In this document: in pieces, positions 44,053 through 52,703 of the stretch | How the letters are laid out: each line of letters starts with the position of its first letter | Numbering within the stretch: the stretch's first letter is position 1 | Source: an uncultured Burkholderiales bacterium | GTDB lineage: Bacteria; Pseudomonadota; Gammaproteobacteria; Burkholderiales; Burkholderiaceae_C | Assembly (NCBI GenBank): GCA_903871545.1 | Contig: CAIQHG010000079.1 | Coordinates: 1 to 64,000 of the forward strand | Length of the DNA stretch: 64,000 nt | Direction of reading: 5' to 3' | Translations under genes and position numbers: made by a program | Notes under the pieces: generated by a model | The model's input: only the letters and a program-made list of their open reading frames with translations | Database searches by the model: none | What the model was told of the DNA's origin: nothing

Positions 44053-46320
44053 ATGTCAACAAATTTGAAACCAAAGATCTTTTTTATTGGCTTAGGAAAT
44101 ATGGGAAACCCCATGGCTTTGAATCTAATTCGGGCTGGTTATGACTTAACAGTTTTTGATCAAATTGAGGATAAAGCAAAAAATCTGATTGAAATGGGCG
44201 CTAAGTGGGCCCAGTCGTTACAGCAGGGGGCTGGTGCTGCAGATGTGGTGATGGCCTCACTTCCCGGCCCCCCCCAGGTGAGAAGTGTGATGCTAGGGGA
44301 TATGGGTGTTTTGGCACACTTAAAGCGCGGTGCATCCGTCATAGACACTTCAACCAGCGCAGTCGATTTGGTTCAAGAATTGGTGCTCAAATCCTCCCAC
44401 CTTGGAGTCGACTATTTAGAGGCCCCAGTGACGAATGCGGTTGATTTTGCTGCGTTAGGTAAATTATCCATTTTTGTTGGCGGTAATCGGGAAGCGTTTG
44501 AGAAATTTAGGCCTATTTTTGACGTAGTCGGCGAAAAGATTTTTTATGTGGGTAAGCCCGGTAACGCAGCCACAGTGAAACTTTTAACTAATTTGTTGTG
44601 GTTTGTCAGCGCAGCAACCATAGGTGAAGCACTTATGTTGGGCGCAAAAGCGGGCGTTCCCCTTCGCACTGTTTGGGAAGCCATAAAGTCCAGCGCCGGT
44701 AACAGTTGGGTTGCCGAGCACGATGTACCCTCCATTTTTGATGGGCACTATGACCCAAGTTTTTCGCTTGATTTATGCGTGAAAGATTTAACCTTGGTCA
44801 ATGAGATTGCTGAAAGCCAAGGGTACTCACTCACTATGGGGGGCATCGCTAAGTCTTTATTTGAACAAGCGCGCGCCACATACGGGGGGGAGGTTGGGGA
44901 ACTGCACGTGACCAAATTGCTAGAGGAGCGAGTTGGGATGTTTCTGCGTCCACCGCATGGCATAGAGATTCAAGATACATCCCCTAAGAGTCAAAGTAAT
45001 CAAAATACCTGGCGTGATCGTCCTAACCAAAAGTTACTTCTGTCTCAGTCCAAAGAGGTAATGCCCCAAGGAGTTGCTGAAAATTACCGTTATTGGGGCG
45101 AAGACCAAACCGTATTTGTAGACAGCGCCAAGGGTTGCTACTTTACAGATGCGGATGGCCGCACTTTTGTTGACTTTAGATTGGGATACGGCCCAATCAT
45201 TTTGGGCTATCGGGACGTACGAGTAGACAGGGCCGTCATTGAGCAAATTACCCAGCGCGGTACTTTGACTGGATTTTCAACCTCATTGGATGCAAAAGTC
45301 GTAAACCAAATAAAAAGCTTGTGTCCAAATATAGAAAAAATGAGGTTTGCCAACTCCGGAACCGAGGCTGTCATGGGAGCCGTTAGGACTGCTCGCGGGT
45401 TCACCAAGAGAAACCGAATCGCAATTGTGGAGGGCGGTTTTCACGGACTTTATGATGAGATGATGTGGAAGTCCGATGTTGAGAGCTGGGATCCTGCCTG
45501 CGCACTGGACCCGCTTGTCATTCCTTTTGGCGCTGGAATACCGGCTAAAACCAGAGATTTGGTTGATGTAATCCCTCTAAACAGCGATGAAGCACTTGAA
45601 AAGCTTTTTCAAACACGTAGCGACCAATTGGCTGCAGTCATATTAGAGCCCATTGTGGGCAACTGCGGCAGCATCAGTGCCAGCGAGAATTGGCTTGCAA
45701 AACTCAGAGAGCTTTGTACGCGAAACGGCACGATGCTCATCATTGACGAGGTTAAAACTGGTTTTAGGGTCGCTAAAGGAGGCGCCCAGTCTTTATACGG
45801 TATCCATGCGGACCTTACCTCTTATGCTAAAGCCATGGGAAATGGATATCCCGTAGCTGCATTTGGCGGACGAGCTGAGGTGATGGACTGTGTTGGTGCA
45901 ACAAAGGGGATGGTGGTTCACGGGGGTACTTACACGGCTAATTTGGTTGCGCTAAGCGCGGCACATGAAACGCTTCGTATTTTGACTCATACCGATGCAC
46001 TCAAAACTGTAGACCGGGTAGGCGAACAAATTCAGACCCTACTTGGCCGAGTGTTTACGGGCGCTGGTATCGAGCATGCTTTTGCTGGACCTCCCGCTAT
46101 GTTTGGAATTCACTTTACACCCACAGTTCCCACAAATTACAGAGACTGGCGTCTCACCAACAGCTCACTCTATCAAAAGTTTGCTTGGAAATTAATTGAG
46201 ATGGGTGTCATGCTAGAGCCTGATTCAAGGGAGCCTTGGTTTATATGCGAATCGCACCAAAAGCTGGATCTAGGGTGGTTAGAGGAGACAGCCAACAAGG
46301 CCATAAAGGCAGTTCTTTAA
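44053..46320 (+). CDS. Fusion of 3-hydroxyisobutyrate dehydrogenase-like and class III aminotransferase domains
   Basis: Residues 1 to about 300 are a beta-hydroxyacid dehydrogenase: NAD(P) motif FIGLGNMGNPMALNL (G13-G18) and catalytic-type lysine K176 in ATVKLLTNLLW. The usual VSGG substrate motif is VTNAVDFAALG here. After a polar linker (about 305-330), residues 330-755 are a class III aminotransferase of the glutamate-1-semialdehyde aminomutase type: LRFANSGTEAVMGAVRTAR-like NSGTEA loop, LIIDEVKTGFR, and PLP lysine K593 in SYAKAMGNGYP. One polypeptide could oxidise a beta-hydroxy acid to an aldehyde and transaminate it. I see no stop or frameshift between the halves. Confidence 0.85.
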   Translation: MSTNLKPKIFFIGLGNMGNPMALNLIRAGYDLTVFDQIEDKAKNLIEMGAKWAQSLQQGAGAADVVMASLPGPPQVRSVMLGDMGVLAHLKRGASVIDTSTSAVDLVQELVLKSSHLGVDYLEAPVTNAVDFAALGKLSIFVGGNREAFEKFRPIFDVVGEKIFYVGKPGNAATVKLLTNLLWFVSAATIGEALMLGAKAGVPLRTVWEAIKSSAGNSWVAEHDVPSIFDGHYDPSFSLDLCVKDLTLVNEIAESQGYSLTMGGIAKSLFEQARATYGGEVGELHVTKLLEERVGMFLRPPHGIEIQDTSPKSQSNQNTWRDRPNQKLLLSQSKEVMPQGVAENYRYWGEDQTVFVDSAKGCYFTDADGRTFVDFRLGYGPIILGYRDVRVDRAVIEQITQRGTLTGFSTSLDAKVVNQIKSLCPNIEKMRFANSGTEAVMGAVRTARGFTKRNRIAIVEGGFHGLYDEMMWKSDVESWDPACALDPLVIPFGAGIPAKTRDLVDVIPLNSDEALEKLFQTRSDQLAAVILEPIVGNCGSISASENWLAKLRELCTRNGTMLIIDEVKTGFRVAKGGAQSLYGIHADLTSYAKAMGNGYPVAAFGGRAEVMDCVGATKGMVVHGGTYTANLVALSAAHETLRILTHTDALKTVDRVGEQIQTLLGRVFTGAGIEHAFAGPPAMFGIHFTPTVPTNYRDWRLTNSSLYQKFAWKLIEMGVMLEPDSREPWFICESHQKLDLGWLEETANKAIKAVL

Positions 46321-46374
46321 GGGATGGGATCTCATATTAGGGGGTCTGGCCGTTGGCATTTTAAAACTTTATTT

Positions 46375-48048
46375 TTAAAACAGACCCACAATTTTCCCAT
46401 CCTCGTCAAGATCAATCTGATCGGCAGCAGGATTCTTGGGAAGTCCTGGCATAGTTAGGATATCTCCGCAAATTGCAATGATGAATTCTGCACCAGCAGA
46501 TAATTTGATCTCACGCAAAACAATTGTATGGTTGGATGGGGCCCCTTTGAGAGTTGGGTCTGTTGAGAATGAGTACTGGGTTTTAGCAATACAAACTGGT
46601 AGATGCCCAAAGCCTGAAGCTTCTAAATTGCTTAGTTGTTCTAGTATTTTTTTGTCAGCATTAACTTGTGAAGCCCCGTAAATCTTGGTTGAGATTGCTT
46701 TGATTTTATCGATCAAATGTTCGTTGTCCTGGTATAGGAATTTAAAGTTGTTGGGTTTCTCACAAAGCGCAACTACTGCTTGCGCCAACTCTTGCGCGCC
46801 CTTGCCCCCATTTGCAAAGTGTTTTGCAACGATCACCTCGGCCCCGTGATGTGATGCTGTTGACTTGAGCAAATCAACTTCCGCTTGCGTGTCCTCAATG
46901 CGGTGGTTGATCGCAACAATGCAATTCAAACCAAAATGATTTTTAATGTTGTCAATGTGCCGCTCTAAATTGACTAGGCCCGCTTTTAGAGCAGTTAAAT
47001 TCTCACGTCCCAGATCTCTCACCTCAACGCCGCCGTGGTATTTGAGTGCTCTGATGGTTGCAACTAAAACGACTGCAGATGGCCTTAAACCTGATTTTCG
47101 GCATTTAATATCTATGAACTTCTCCGCCCCCAAATCGGCTCCAAAACCTGCTTCAGTTACCACGTAGTCGGCCAGTTTTAGTGCAGTCGAGGTTGCAATA
47201 ACTGAATTGCAACCATGCGCGATATTTGCAAACGGACCACCATGTATGAAGGCAAGGTTATTTTCAATTGTTTGAACAATGTTGGGTGCGAGCGCGTCTT
47301 TTAAAAGCGCTGTCATAGCCCCGTGAGCATTTAAGTCCTTTGCCGTGATGGGTTGAAGATCCCTTGTGTAGCCAATCACGATTTTCCCAAGTCTATCTTT
47401 TAAATCTTCCAAATTCTTGCTTAAACAAAATATAGCCATCACTTCAGATGCCACAACGATATCAAAGCCGTCCTCACGGACAAATCCATTACCAGGGCCG
47501 CCTTGTCCGATTGTGATTTTTCTAAGGGCCCGGTCGTTCATGTCCATCACCCGCTTCCATGTGATGCGACGGGTATCGATATTCAACGTATTGCCGTGAA
47601 AGATATGGTTATCAATAATAGCTGCCAATAAATTATTAGCCAAGGAGATGGCATTAAAGTCACCCGTAAAGTGAAGATTAATATCCTCCATGGGAACCAC
47701 CTGGGCATATCCGCCTCCGGCTGCTCCGCCTTTCATACCAAAGACGGGTCCAAGAGAGGGCTCACGAAGACAAATTAAAGCTTTTTTGCCGATGTAATTT
47801 AGTGCGTCCCCAAGTCCCACAGTAGTTGTGGTTTTGCCCTCCCCAGCAGGAGTGGGGGAGATGGCGGTGACCAGTATTAATTTCCCGTCAGGCTTATCGT
47901 TTAACGTTTTAATGAAGTCAAGGGATAGCTTTGCTTTGAAATGCCCAAAGGGCTCGAGCGCTTCATCAGGAATCTGAGTTTTTTCCTTAACTAAGTCGAT
48001 AATACGGCGTTTTTTTGCGGCTTGAGCGATATCAATGTTACTAGGCAT
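46375..48048 (-). CDS. fhs: Formate--tetrahydrofolate ligase
   Basis: The 557-aa length and motifs identify Fhs: P-loop [15 protein letters not shown] (66-80), [46 protein letters not shown] and the C-terminal [15 protein letters not shown]. It makes 10-formyl-THF from formate, THF and ATP in the cytoplasm, feeding one-carbon metabolism or detoxifying formate. The gene is isolated; folD is not adjacent. Many betaproteobacteria use FolD only, so its presence points to formate use. Confidence 0.95.
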   Translation of the reverse strand: MPSNIDIAQAAKKRRIIDLVKEKTQIPDEALEPFGHFKAKLSLDFIKTLNDKPDGKLILVTAISPTPAGEGKTTTTVGLGDALNYIGKKALICLREPSLGPVFGMKGGAAGGGYAQVVPMEDINLHFTGDFNAISLANNLLAAIIDNHIFHGNTLNIDTRRITWKRVMDMNDRALRKITIGQGGPGNGFVREDGFDIVVASEVMAIFCLSKNLEDLKDRLGKIVIGYTRDLQPITAKDLNAHGAMTALLKDALAPNIVQTIENNLAFIHGGPFANIAHGCNSVIATSTALKLADYVVTEAGFGADLGAEKFIDIKCRKSGLRPSAVVLVATIRALKYHGGVEVRDLGRENLTALKAGLVNLERHIDNIKNHFGLNCIVAINHRIEDTQAEVDLLKSTASHHGAEVIVAKHFANGGKGAQELAQAVVALCEKPNNFKFLYQDNEHLIDKIKAISTKIYGASQVNADKKILEQLSNLEASGFGHLPVCIAKTQYSFSTDPTLKGAPSNHTIVLREIKLSAGAEFIIAICGDILTMPGLPKNPAADQIDLDEDGKIVGLF

Positions 48049-48129
48049 AGGACTTTTGTAATGTAATTTTTTGTATATAAAAACTTGGAAAGATGCAGGG
48101 CTAAAAGAGTGAAAGGATCAGTTCGCAAT

Positions 48130-48573
48130 CTATTTGGTTAATAATTGGATAACTCCGTAAAGCGCGCCTGACCAAGCACCCACATTCATCAAAATGGCAA
48201 TCGCAAAACCAGGTCCTCGCTTGGCGGGGTCTTGGGTGTAGGCAATACCATACCAAACTCTGCCTAAGAGCCAAATCAGGCCGATTGCAAAAGCTCCTTT
48301 ATCATCTATTAAAAATGCGTAAATCCAAAGTGCAGGGAAAAACATAAATACATTTTCTATCGTATTCATTTGTACACGGTAGGTACGCTCAAAAACTTCA
48401 TTGCCAGATATTGCCGGGGCTTTGATTTCATATTTTTGTCTGGCCCGTCCAACTGTATTGGTGTTGACGAACATCAACATAACGATCATTAAACTAATCA
48501 GGCAGGTGAGTGGTAGAAAATTCAAAATAAGCCTTTGGGATAATATTGTTTGGACTATTGGGTGGGGATTCAC
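48130..48573 (-). CDS. MAPEG family membrane protein
   Basis: Four hydrophobic helices are predicted in 147 residues. The segments NTVGRARQKYEIKAP, FERTYRVQMNTIENVFMFFPALW and LLGRVWYGIAYTQDPAKRGPGF match the MAPEG (membrane-associated eicosanoid/glutathione metabolism) family. Bacterial members may have glutathione transferase activity. The gene is downstream of nothing on the same strand, and 82 bp separate it from the fhs start. Confidence 0.88.
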   Translation of the reverse strand: MNPHPIVQTILSQRLILNFLPLTCLISLMIVMLMFVNTNTVGRARQKYEIKAPAISGNEVFERTYRVQMNTIENVFMFFPALWIYAFLIDDKGAFAIGLIWLLGRVWYGIAYTQDPAKRGPGFAIAILMNVGAWSGALYGVIQLLTK

Positions 48574-48658
48574 GCAACAGATGACCGCTTCAATTTGCTT
48601 GACATTGTAATGTCCCGTGAAGCTGTCCTATACTGAGGTAGGTAGGTTCTAATCCTAG

Positions 48659-48675
48659 GTGTTTTCACTAAACAC
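48659..48675. promoter_or_regulatory. Inverted repeat GTGTTT-n5-AAACAC upstream of the TPR gene
   Basis: Perfect 6-bp arms (48659-48664 and 48670-48675) flank the loop TCACT, about 80 bp upstream of the second TPR/glycosyltransferase-like gene. It may be an operator or RNA hairpin; nothing else supports a role. Confidence 0.25.
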
Positions 48676-48757
48676 TATCTGCACTTGTGTGCTGTTTAAA
48701 CATAAATCACTTTAGACCCATGACAAGCACAACGACACTCATCTTAAACTCCTAAGC

Positions 48758-50542
48758 ATGGCTTCACTTTCTGTAAAATTACCAAAGAAAGTTGCTCAGC
48801 TTTTTCAAAAAGCAAATCAAAATCATGTCCAAGGCGACCTGGATTCTGCAAAAAAGGGCTATTTAGAGGTTTTGAACTCACACCCCAAGTATGTTGATTG
48901 CATACATTTGATGGGTGTGTTGCTTTGTCAATTAAAAGATTTTAGCGGCGCGCTTGAATACTTTAATCATGCAATCAAACTCAGTCCTAACCCGCAGTTT
49001 TACTTCTCCCGTGGTGTTGCTTATCAAGAGTCGGGCGCGTATGACTTGGCCGAGACTTCCTATTTGCAAGCGCTTAAACTTCGCCCCGTTTTTCCTCAGG
49101 CCCACTACAACTTAGGGATCCTGAAGCGAGGCGAAAAAAAACACACCCAAGCACTCACTTATTTCTCATCCGCTGCGGCGCAAAAACCCGATTATGTGGA
49201 TGCCCATTACAACAAAGCCAACACTTTAAAGGATTTGGGCGAGTTGACCCAATCTATTCAGGCCTATGACTTGGTGCTTTCTTTAAATAAAAATCACGCC
49301 CAGGCTTATCTAAACAAGGGCATGTCCTTTAAACAATTGGGGCAGTTTCAACAAGCCTTATCTTGTTATCTTCTAGCCTTGCAAACCAACCCATCCTACT
49401 CTGATGCTCACTCTAATTTGGGAATTCTCTACACTGAGCAAAAACTTTGGCCCGATGCATTTAGGAGCTTTCAAGACGCACTTGCTATTGATCCCAATCA
49501 TGCTCAGGCCCTTTGGAACAAATCTTTACTTTTATTAACACATCAAGAGTTTCAAGCAGGGTTCACTCTTTACCCCAGTAGATGGAGATACGAGGTGATG
49601 ATTTCACCCGCGTTACACACCCACAAGCCCCTTTACGTTCATCAAAAAGATTCCAGACCCGTTAGCCAATCAGATCAAGCAGGCCCACCTGACCTTTCAC
49701 AAACTACTCGGCTCGTGCCTGTGCTACTGATTTGGCCTGAACAGGGCATAGGCGATGAAATCATGTTTGCCAGTTTGCTCCCAAAGGCCCAAACTCTTGC
49801 CAAACAATTGATAGTGCAAATGGACGCAAGACTAATTCCGCTCTTTAAGCGTGCAATGCCAGAAATTACGTTTAAAGCAAAGAATGAAATTCTAGAGGAA
49901 TCACTTTACGATGAGCATATGCCTATTGGACAACTGGCGGAGATTTTTTGTAAATCTAAAGAGGATTTTGTAGGCTTCAATTCAAGTTATATCTTTAGCG
50001 ATGCTCTCAGAGAAGAACAACTTTCTTTAAAAATACCCAGGAACGGTAAAAAGACGATTGGAATAAGTTGGAGAAGCAAGAACGATCAAAAAGGACTGGA
50101 CAGAAGTTTATCCCTCAAAGAGCTTATTGCCTCTTTGACGGGTTACGGCACAGATACCTTTGCTCCTAATAAGTACAACTTTGTCAATCTTCAATACGGC
50201 GTCCAACCCGAGGAGTTGGAGTCCGCGCGTTCGTCTTTGGGGACTGAAATACTAAGCCTCAGCGAGGTAGATAATTTTACGGATATTGACGGGCTCGCAG
50301 CACTCATCCAGTGCTGTGACCTGGTAGTTTCAATTGATAACTCAACTGTCCATTTGAGTGGGGCTTTGGGCAAAGACACGTTGGTTTTATTACCCTACAG
50401 CTGTGATTGGCGCTGGGGGCTTGATACCGAGGAAAGTGTTTGGTACCCCAGCGTCAGACTATTTAGGCAGTTACGCCTTGGTGATTGGGGTGAGCCGTTG
50501 CAAAGGGTGCAAGAAGCGCTTGGAGAAAAAAATAGAAGTTAG
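48758..50542 (+). CDS. TPR protein with C-terminal glycosyltransferase-family-9-like domain, second copy
   Basis: Residues about 8-275 are about seven TPRs (e.g. PQAHYNLGILKRGEKKHTQALTYF-like units). The C-terminal half (about 325-594) repeats the layout of the 15286-17379 protein: LLIWPEQGIGDEIMFASLL, TIGISWRSKN, DLVVSIDNSTVHLSGALG followed by VLLPYSCDWRWG, and LFRQLRLGDWGEPL. The two halves are joined by a polar stretch (VHQKDSRPVSQSDQAG, about 290-318). The proteins are clearly paralogs with fewer TPRs here. Acceptor substrate unknown. Confidence 0.83.
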   Translation: MASLSVKLPKKVAQLFQKANQNHVQGDLDSAKKGYLEVLNSHPKYVDCIHLMGVLLCQLKDFSGALEYFNHAIKLSPNPQFYFSRGVAYQESGAYDLAETSYLQALKLRPVFPQAHYNLGILKRGEKKHTQALTYFSSAAAQKPDYVDAHYNKANTLKDLGELTQSIQAYDLVLSLNKNHAQAYLNKGMSFKQLGQFQQALSCYLLALQTNPSYSDAHSNLGILYTEQKLWPDAFRSFQDALAIDPNHAQALWNKSLLLLTHQEFQAGFTLYPSRWRYEVMISPALHTHKPLYVHQKDSRPVSQSDQAGPPDLSQTTRLVPVLLIWPEQGIGDEIMFASLLPKAQTLAKQLIVQMDARLIPLFKRAMPEITFKAKNEILEESLYDEHMPIGQLAEIFCKSKEDFVGFNSSYIFSDALREEQLSLKIPRNGKKTIGISWRSKNDQKGLDRSLSLKELIASLTGYGTDTFAPNKYNFVNLQYGVQPEELESARSSLGTEILSLSEVDNFTDIDGLAALIQCCDLVVSIDNSTVHLSGALGKDTLVLLPYSCDWRWGLDTEESVWYPSVRLFRQLRLGDWGEPLQRVQEALGEKNRS

Positions 50543-50571
50543 ACTTTTGTAGAAATTTTGCTCCCCTTCAA

Positions 50572-51633
50572 TTACAAGCCAAGGATTCTATGAATTCTGG
50601 TGCTAGCGGTTGTGTATTCCAAAGGGATGGGCTCCCCCCCCCGAAGGTATGATGCAATGGAGTAAGCGGCAAGTGTCGCTTCGTGAAATCCACAAACAAT
50701 TAATTTTCTCTTTCCAGGATAACTATTAATGTCCCCAACTGCGTAAATTCCAGGTAAATTGGTTTCGAAATTCTTGGAATCAACTTTGAGCGTTTTTTTC
50801 TCCATCTGTATTTCCCAGTCCAATAATGGACCCAGCTTTGGGGATAGTCCAAGGCATTCAACTAACAAATCGCAGGCTCGCTCATTGATAACGCCGTGTG
50901 TGTCAGTGACGAGCAGGTGGCTCAAAAGCTGACCTGCTTCACGCGTTTTTAGTCCCGTGATTTGTCCAGTCATAAATTGAATGGCGTTGATTCTCAAAGC
51001 TTGATCAAATTGTGCTTTAAGCTCCTCACCAATATCTAATTGTTCTCTTCTGTATATTAGGCAAACCGATTGCGTTCCACTTTTTAAAGCAGCGTTCAGC
51101 GCTGTCCTAACCGCAGCTTCATTGGATCCGTAGACAACGATATGTTTTGCAGCTATTGAGTCGTTTTGCGGCAACTCACATACCACTTGGGGTGGGTGAG
51201 ATGATCCAAGGTCGCCACTTCTGAAATTGTTCAGCTCACGCAGCGGCAATTCCTTATGAACAAACGCACCAACTCCTGCAGCGATAACGATGCATTTGGT
51301 TTGAAACCTTAGACCCTCTCGAGTCGTAACTTCGTAGCCCATATCATTTGATACCAGACTTTGAACAGTCTGCTTCAGGTGAAAGCTTGGCTTCATGGGA
51401 TCAATTTGTAACTCTAATTGATCTATCAAATCTTTGCCCGTAATTTTAGGAATTCCTGGCACGTCATAAATAAATTTGTCAGGGTATAGGGCGCTACACT
51501 GCCCGCCTATTAAGGGCAGTGAATCTACCACGTGGGCTTTTATTTCGTGAAGCCCGAGCTGAAAGATTTGAAACAAACCAACTGGGCCTGCTCCAATAAT
51601 CAATACATCGGTCTTTATGGGGGTGTTTGACAC
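50572..51633 (-). CDS. Ferredoxin/flavodoxin--NADP(+) reductase, thioredoxin-reductase-like type
   Basis: FAD-binding motif LIIGAGPVGLFQIFQLG (G14-G19) and the signature LPLIGGQCSALYPDKFIYDVPGIPKI, lacking the redox CxxC of thioredoxin reductase, define the TrxB-like FNR (YumC/type 2) family. NADPH site YGSNEAAVRTALNAA and C-terminal FAD contact PGIYAVGDINSYPGKRK are visible. It reduces ferredoxin from NADPH; the adjacent fdxA gene offers the partner. Length (353 aa) is typical. Confidence 0.92.
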   Translation of the reverse strand: MSNTPIKTDVLIIGAGPVGLFQIFQLGLHEIKAHVVDSLPLIGGQCSALYPDKFIYDVPGIPKITGKDLIDQLELQIDPMKPSFHLKQTVQSLVSNDMGYEVTTREGLRFQTKCIVIAAGVGAFVHKELPLRELNNFRSGDLGSSHPPQVVCELPQNDSIAAKHIVVYGSNEAAVRTALNAALKSGTQSVCLIYRREQLDIGEELKAQFDQALRINAIQFMTGQITGLKTREAGQLLSHLLVTDTHGVINERACDLLVECLGLSPKLGPLLDWEIQMEKKTLKVDSKNFETNLPGIYAVGDINSYPGKRKLIVCGFHEATLAAYSIASYLRGGEPIPLEYTTASTRIHRILGL

Positions 51634-51734
51634 AGATTGAATGTAAGAGAGGCTTTAAGGGGGCTATTTTTTAATGAATAAAAGTGATTAAAGAAAGAGC
51701 AGGCTTGAAATTTTTTTGACTTGAATAATAGTTA

Positions 51735-52061
51735 TTAACGAATCAATTCAGACAACTTACCCTCTTTGTCCTTCCAATCATCGGCATCGGGAAGGGGAGA
51801 TTTACGTTTGGTGATGCTAGGCCAACCAATTGTAGACAACTCAGCATTTAATGCAGTCATATGCTCTTGGTCGGTGGGTACATCCTCCTCTGCATAAATA
51901 GCGTTAACGGGGCACTCGGGAATACAGACAGCACAATCAATGCATTCATCGGGATCAATGGTTAGGAAGTTGGGCCCTTCTCTAAAACAGTCCACTGGGC
52001 AGACGTCTACACAGTCGGTATATTTACAGCGGATACAAGATTCAGTTACTACGTGGGTCAT
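51735..52061 (-). CDS. fdxA: Ferredoxin FdxA (7Fe, 3Fe-4S plus 4Fe-4S)
   Basis: The first 60 residues contain cysteines in the FdxA pattern: [18 protein letters not shown] (C9, C12, C17, C21, C25) and [17 protein letters not shown] (C40, C43, C46, C50). The C-terminal region (about 65-108) is the usual FdxA extension, ending with [13 protein letters not shown]. It carries electrons in the cytoplasm. It lies between genes for an FNR and a CysI-DUF934 pair, suggesting it links NADPH to sulfite reduction. Confidence 0.93.
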   Translation of the reverse strand: MTHVVTESCIRCKYTDCVDVCPVDCFREGPNFLTIDPDECIDCAVCIPECPVNAIYAEEDVPTDQEHMTALNAELSTIGWPSITKRKSPLPDADDWKDKEGKLSELIR

Positions 52062-52262
52062 GACAATTTAGATATAAAAATCTGGAATAAGAGATGAAAA
52101 CAGAAAAACCAAAATCAAAGAGAAGTACTAATCAAGTTGACTAAATCTCAACGACCTGCGTATTTTAGTGTATGTGGACGCGAGCTAAAGTGGATTATTC
52201 CTTTTTCTGATAGGGGCAATTCGGTTGCAAAGGGCCTTCTCGTGTCCGTGATTGACTAGCCC

Positions 52263-52643
52263 TTAGCGTGCAAAAGCGGGTATAGGGTTAATCGTATCTC
52301 CCTGATAAAATCCCCTAAAGTGCACCAACAAACGTTTTCCGTGCTCAATGTCTTGGTCTGCTCTGAGCTCAGCACTTGTAAATCCAGTCCTAGCCATTTG
52401 AATCAATTGATCGATTAAGACGTCACCTGTGGCGCAAATTTCCCCTTTAAAGCCCCTTCTTTTGCGCAGCATTACTGCCTGGCTAAAGGCTCGCCCGTCT
52501 GAGAACTTTGGAAACTGAAGGCGAACTGTATGAATCCCTTCAAGCATAGCCTCTAGGGGATCTGCATCGTTGCTGAGTTGCGTCACACCTGCACCCAGAG
52601 CGTCTGGTTGAGAGGATTTTGCAATATGTAAATTAAGGTGCAT
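52263..52643 (-). CDS. DUF934 domain-containing protein (sulfite-assimilation associated)
   Basis: The 126-aa product has the DUF934 core VRLQFPKFSDGRAFSQAVMLRKRRGFKGEICATGDVL, typically encoded next to cysI and sometimes called CysX-like or an oxidoreductase partner, with unknown mechanism. It follows cysI on the same strand after 60 bp. In many betaproteobacteria cysH comes next, but here fdxA does. Confidence 0.85.
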   Translation of the reverse strand: MHLNLHIAKSSQPDALGAGVTQLSNDADPLEAMLEGIHTVRLQFPKFSDGRAFSQAVMLRKRRGFKGEICATGDVLIDQLIQMARTGFTSAELRADQDIEHGKRLLVHFRGFYQGDTINPIPAFAR

Positions 52644-52703
52644 AGCGGAGAGTAATCAATTAAAACAAATTATTTCGGGGAGAAGGAGTTGGAATGCCTT
52701 TGT

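Noticed and set aside
48630-48660. A T-loop-like GGTTCTAATCC upstream of the second TPR gene
   Set aside because: No acceptor, D-arm or anticodon arm accompanies it, so it is not a tRNA.
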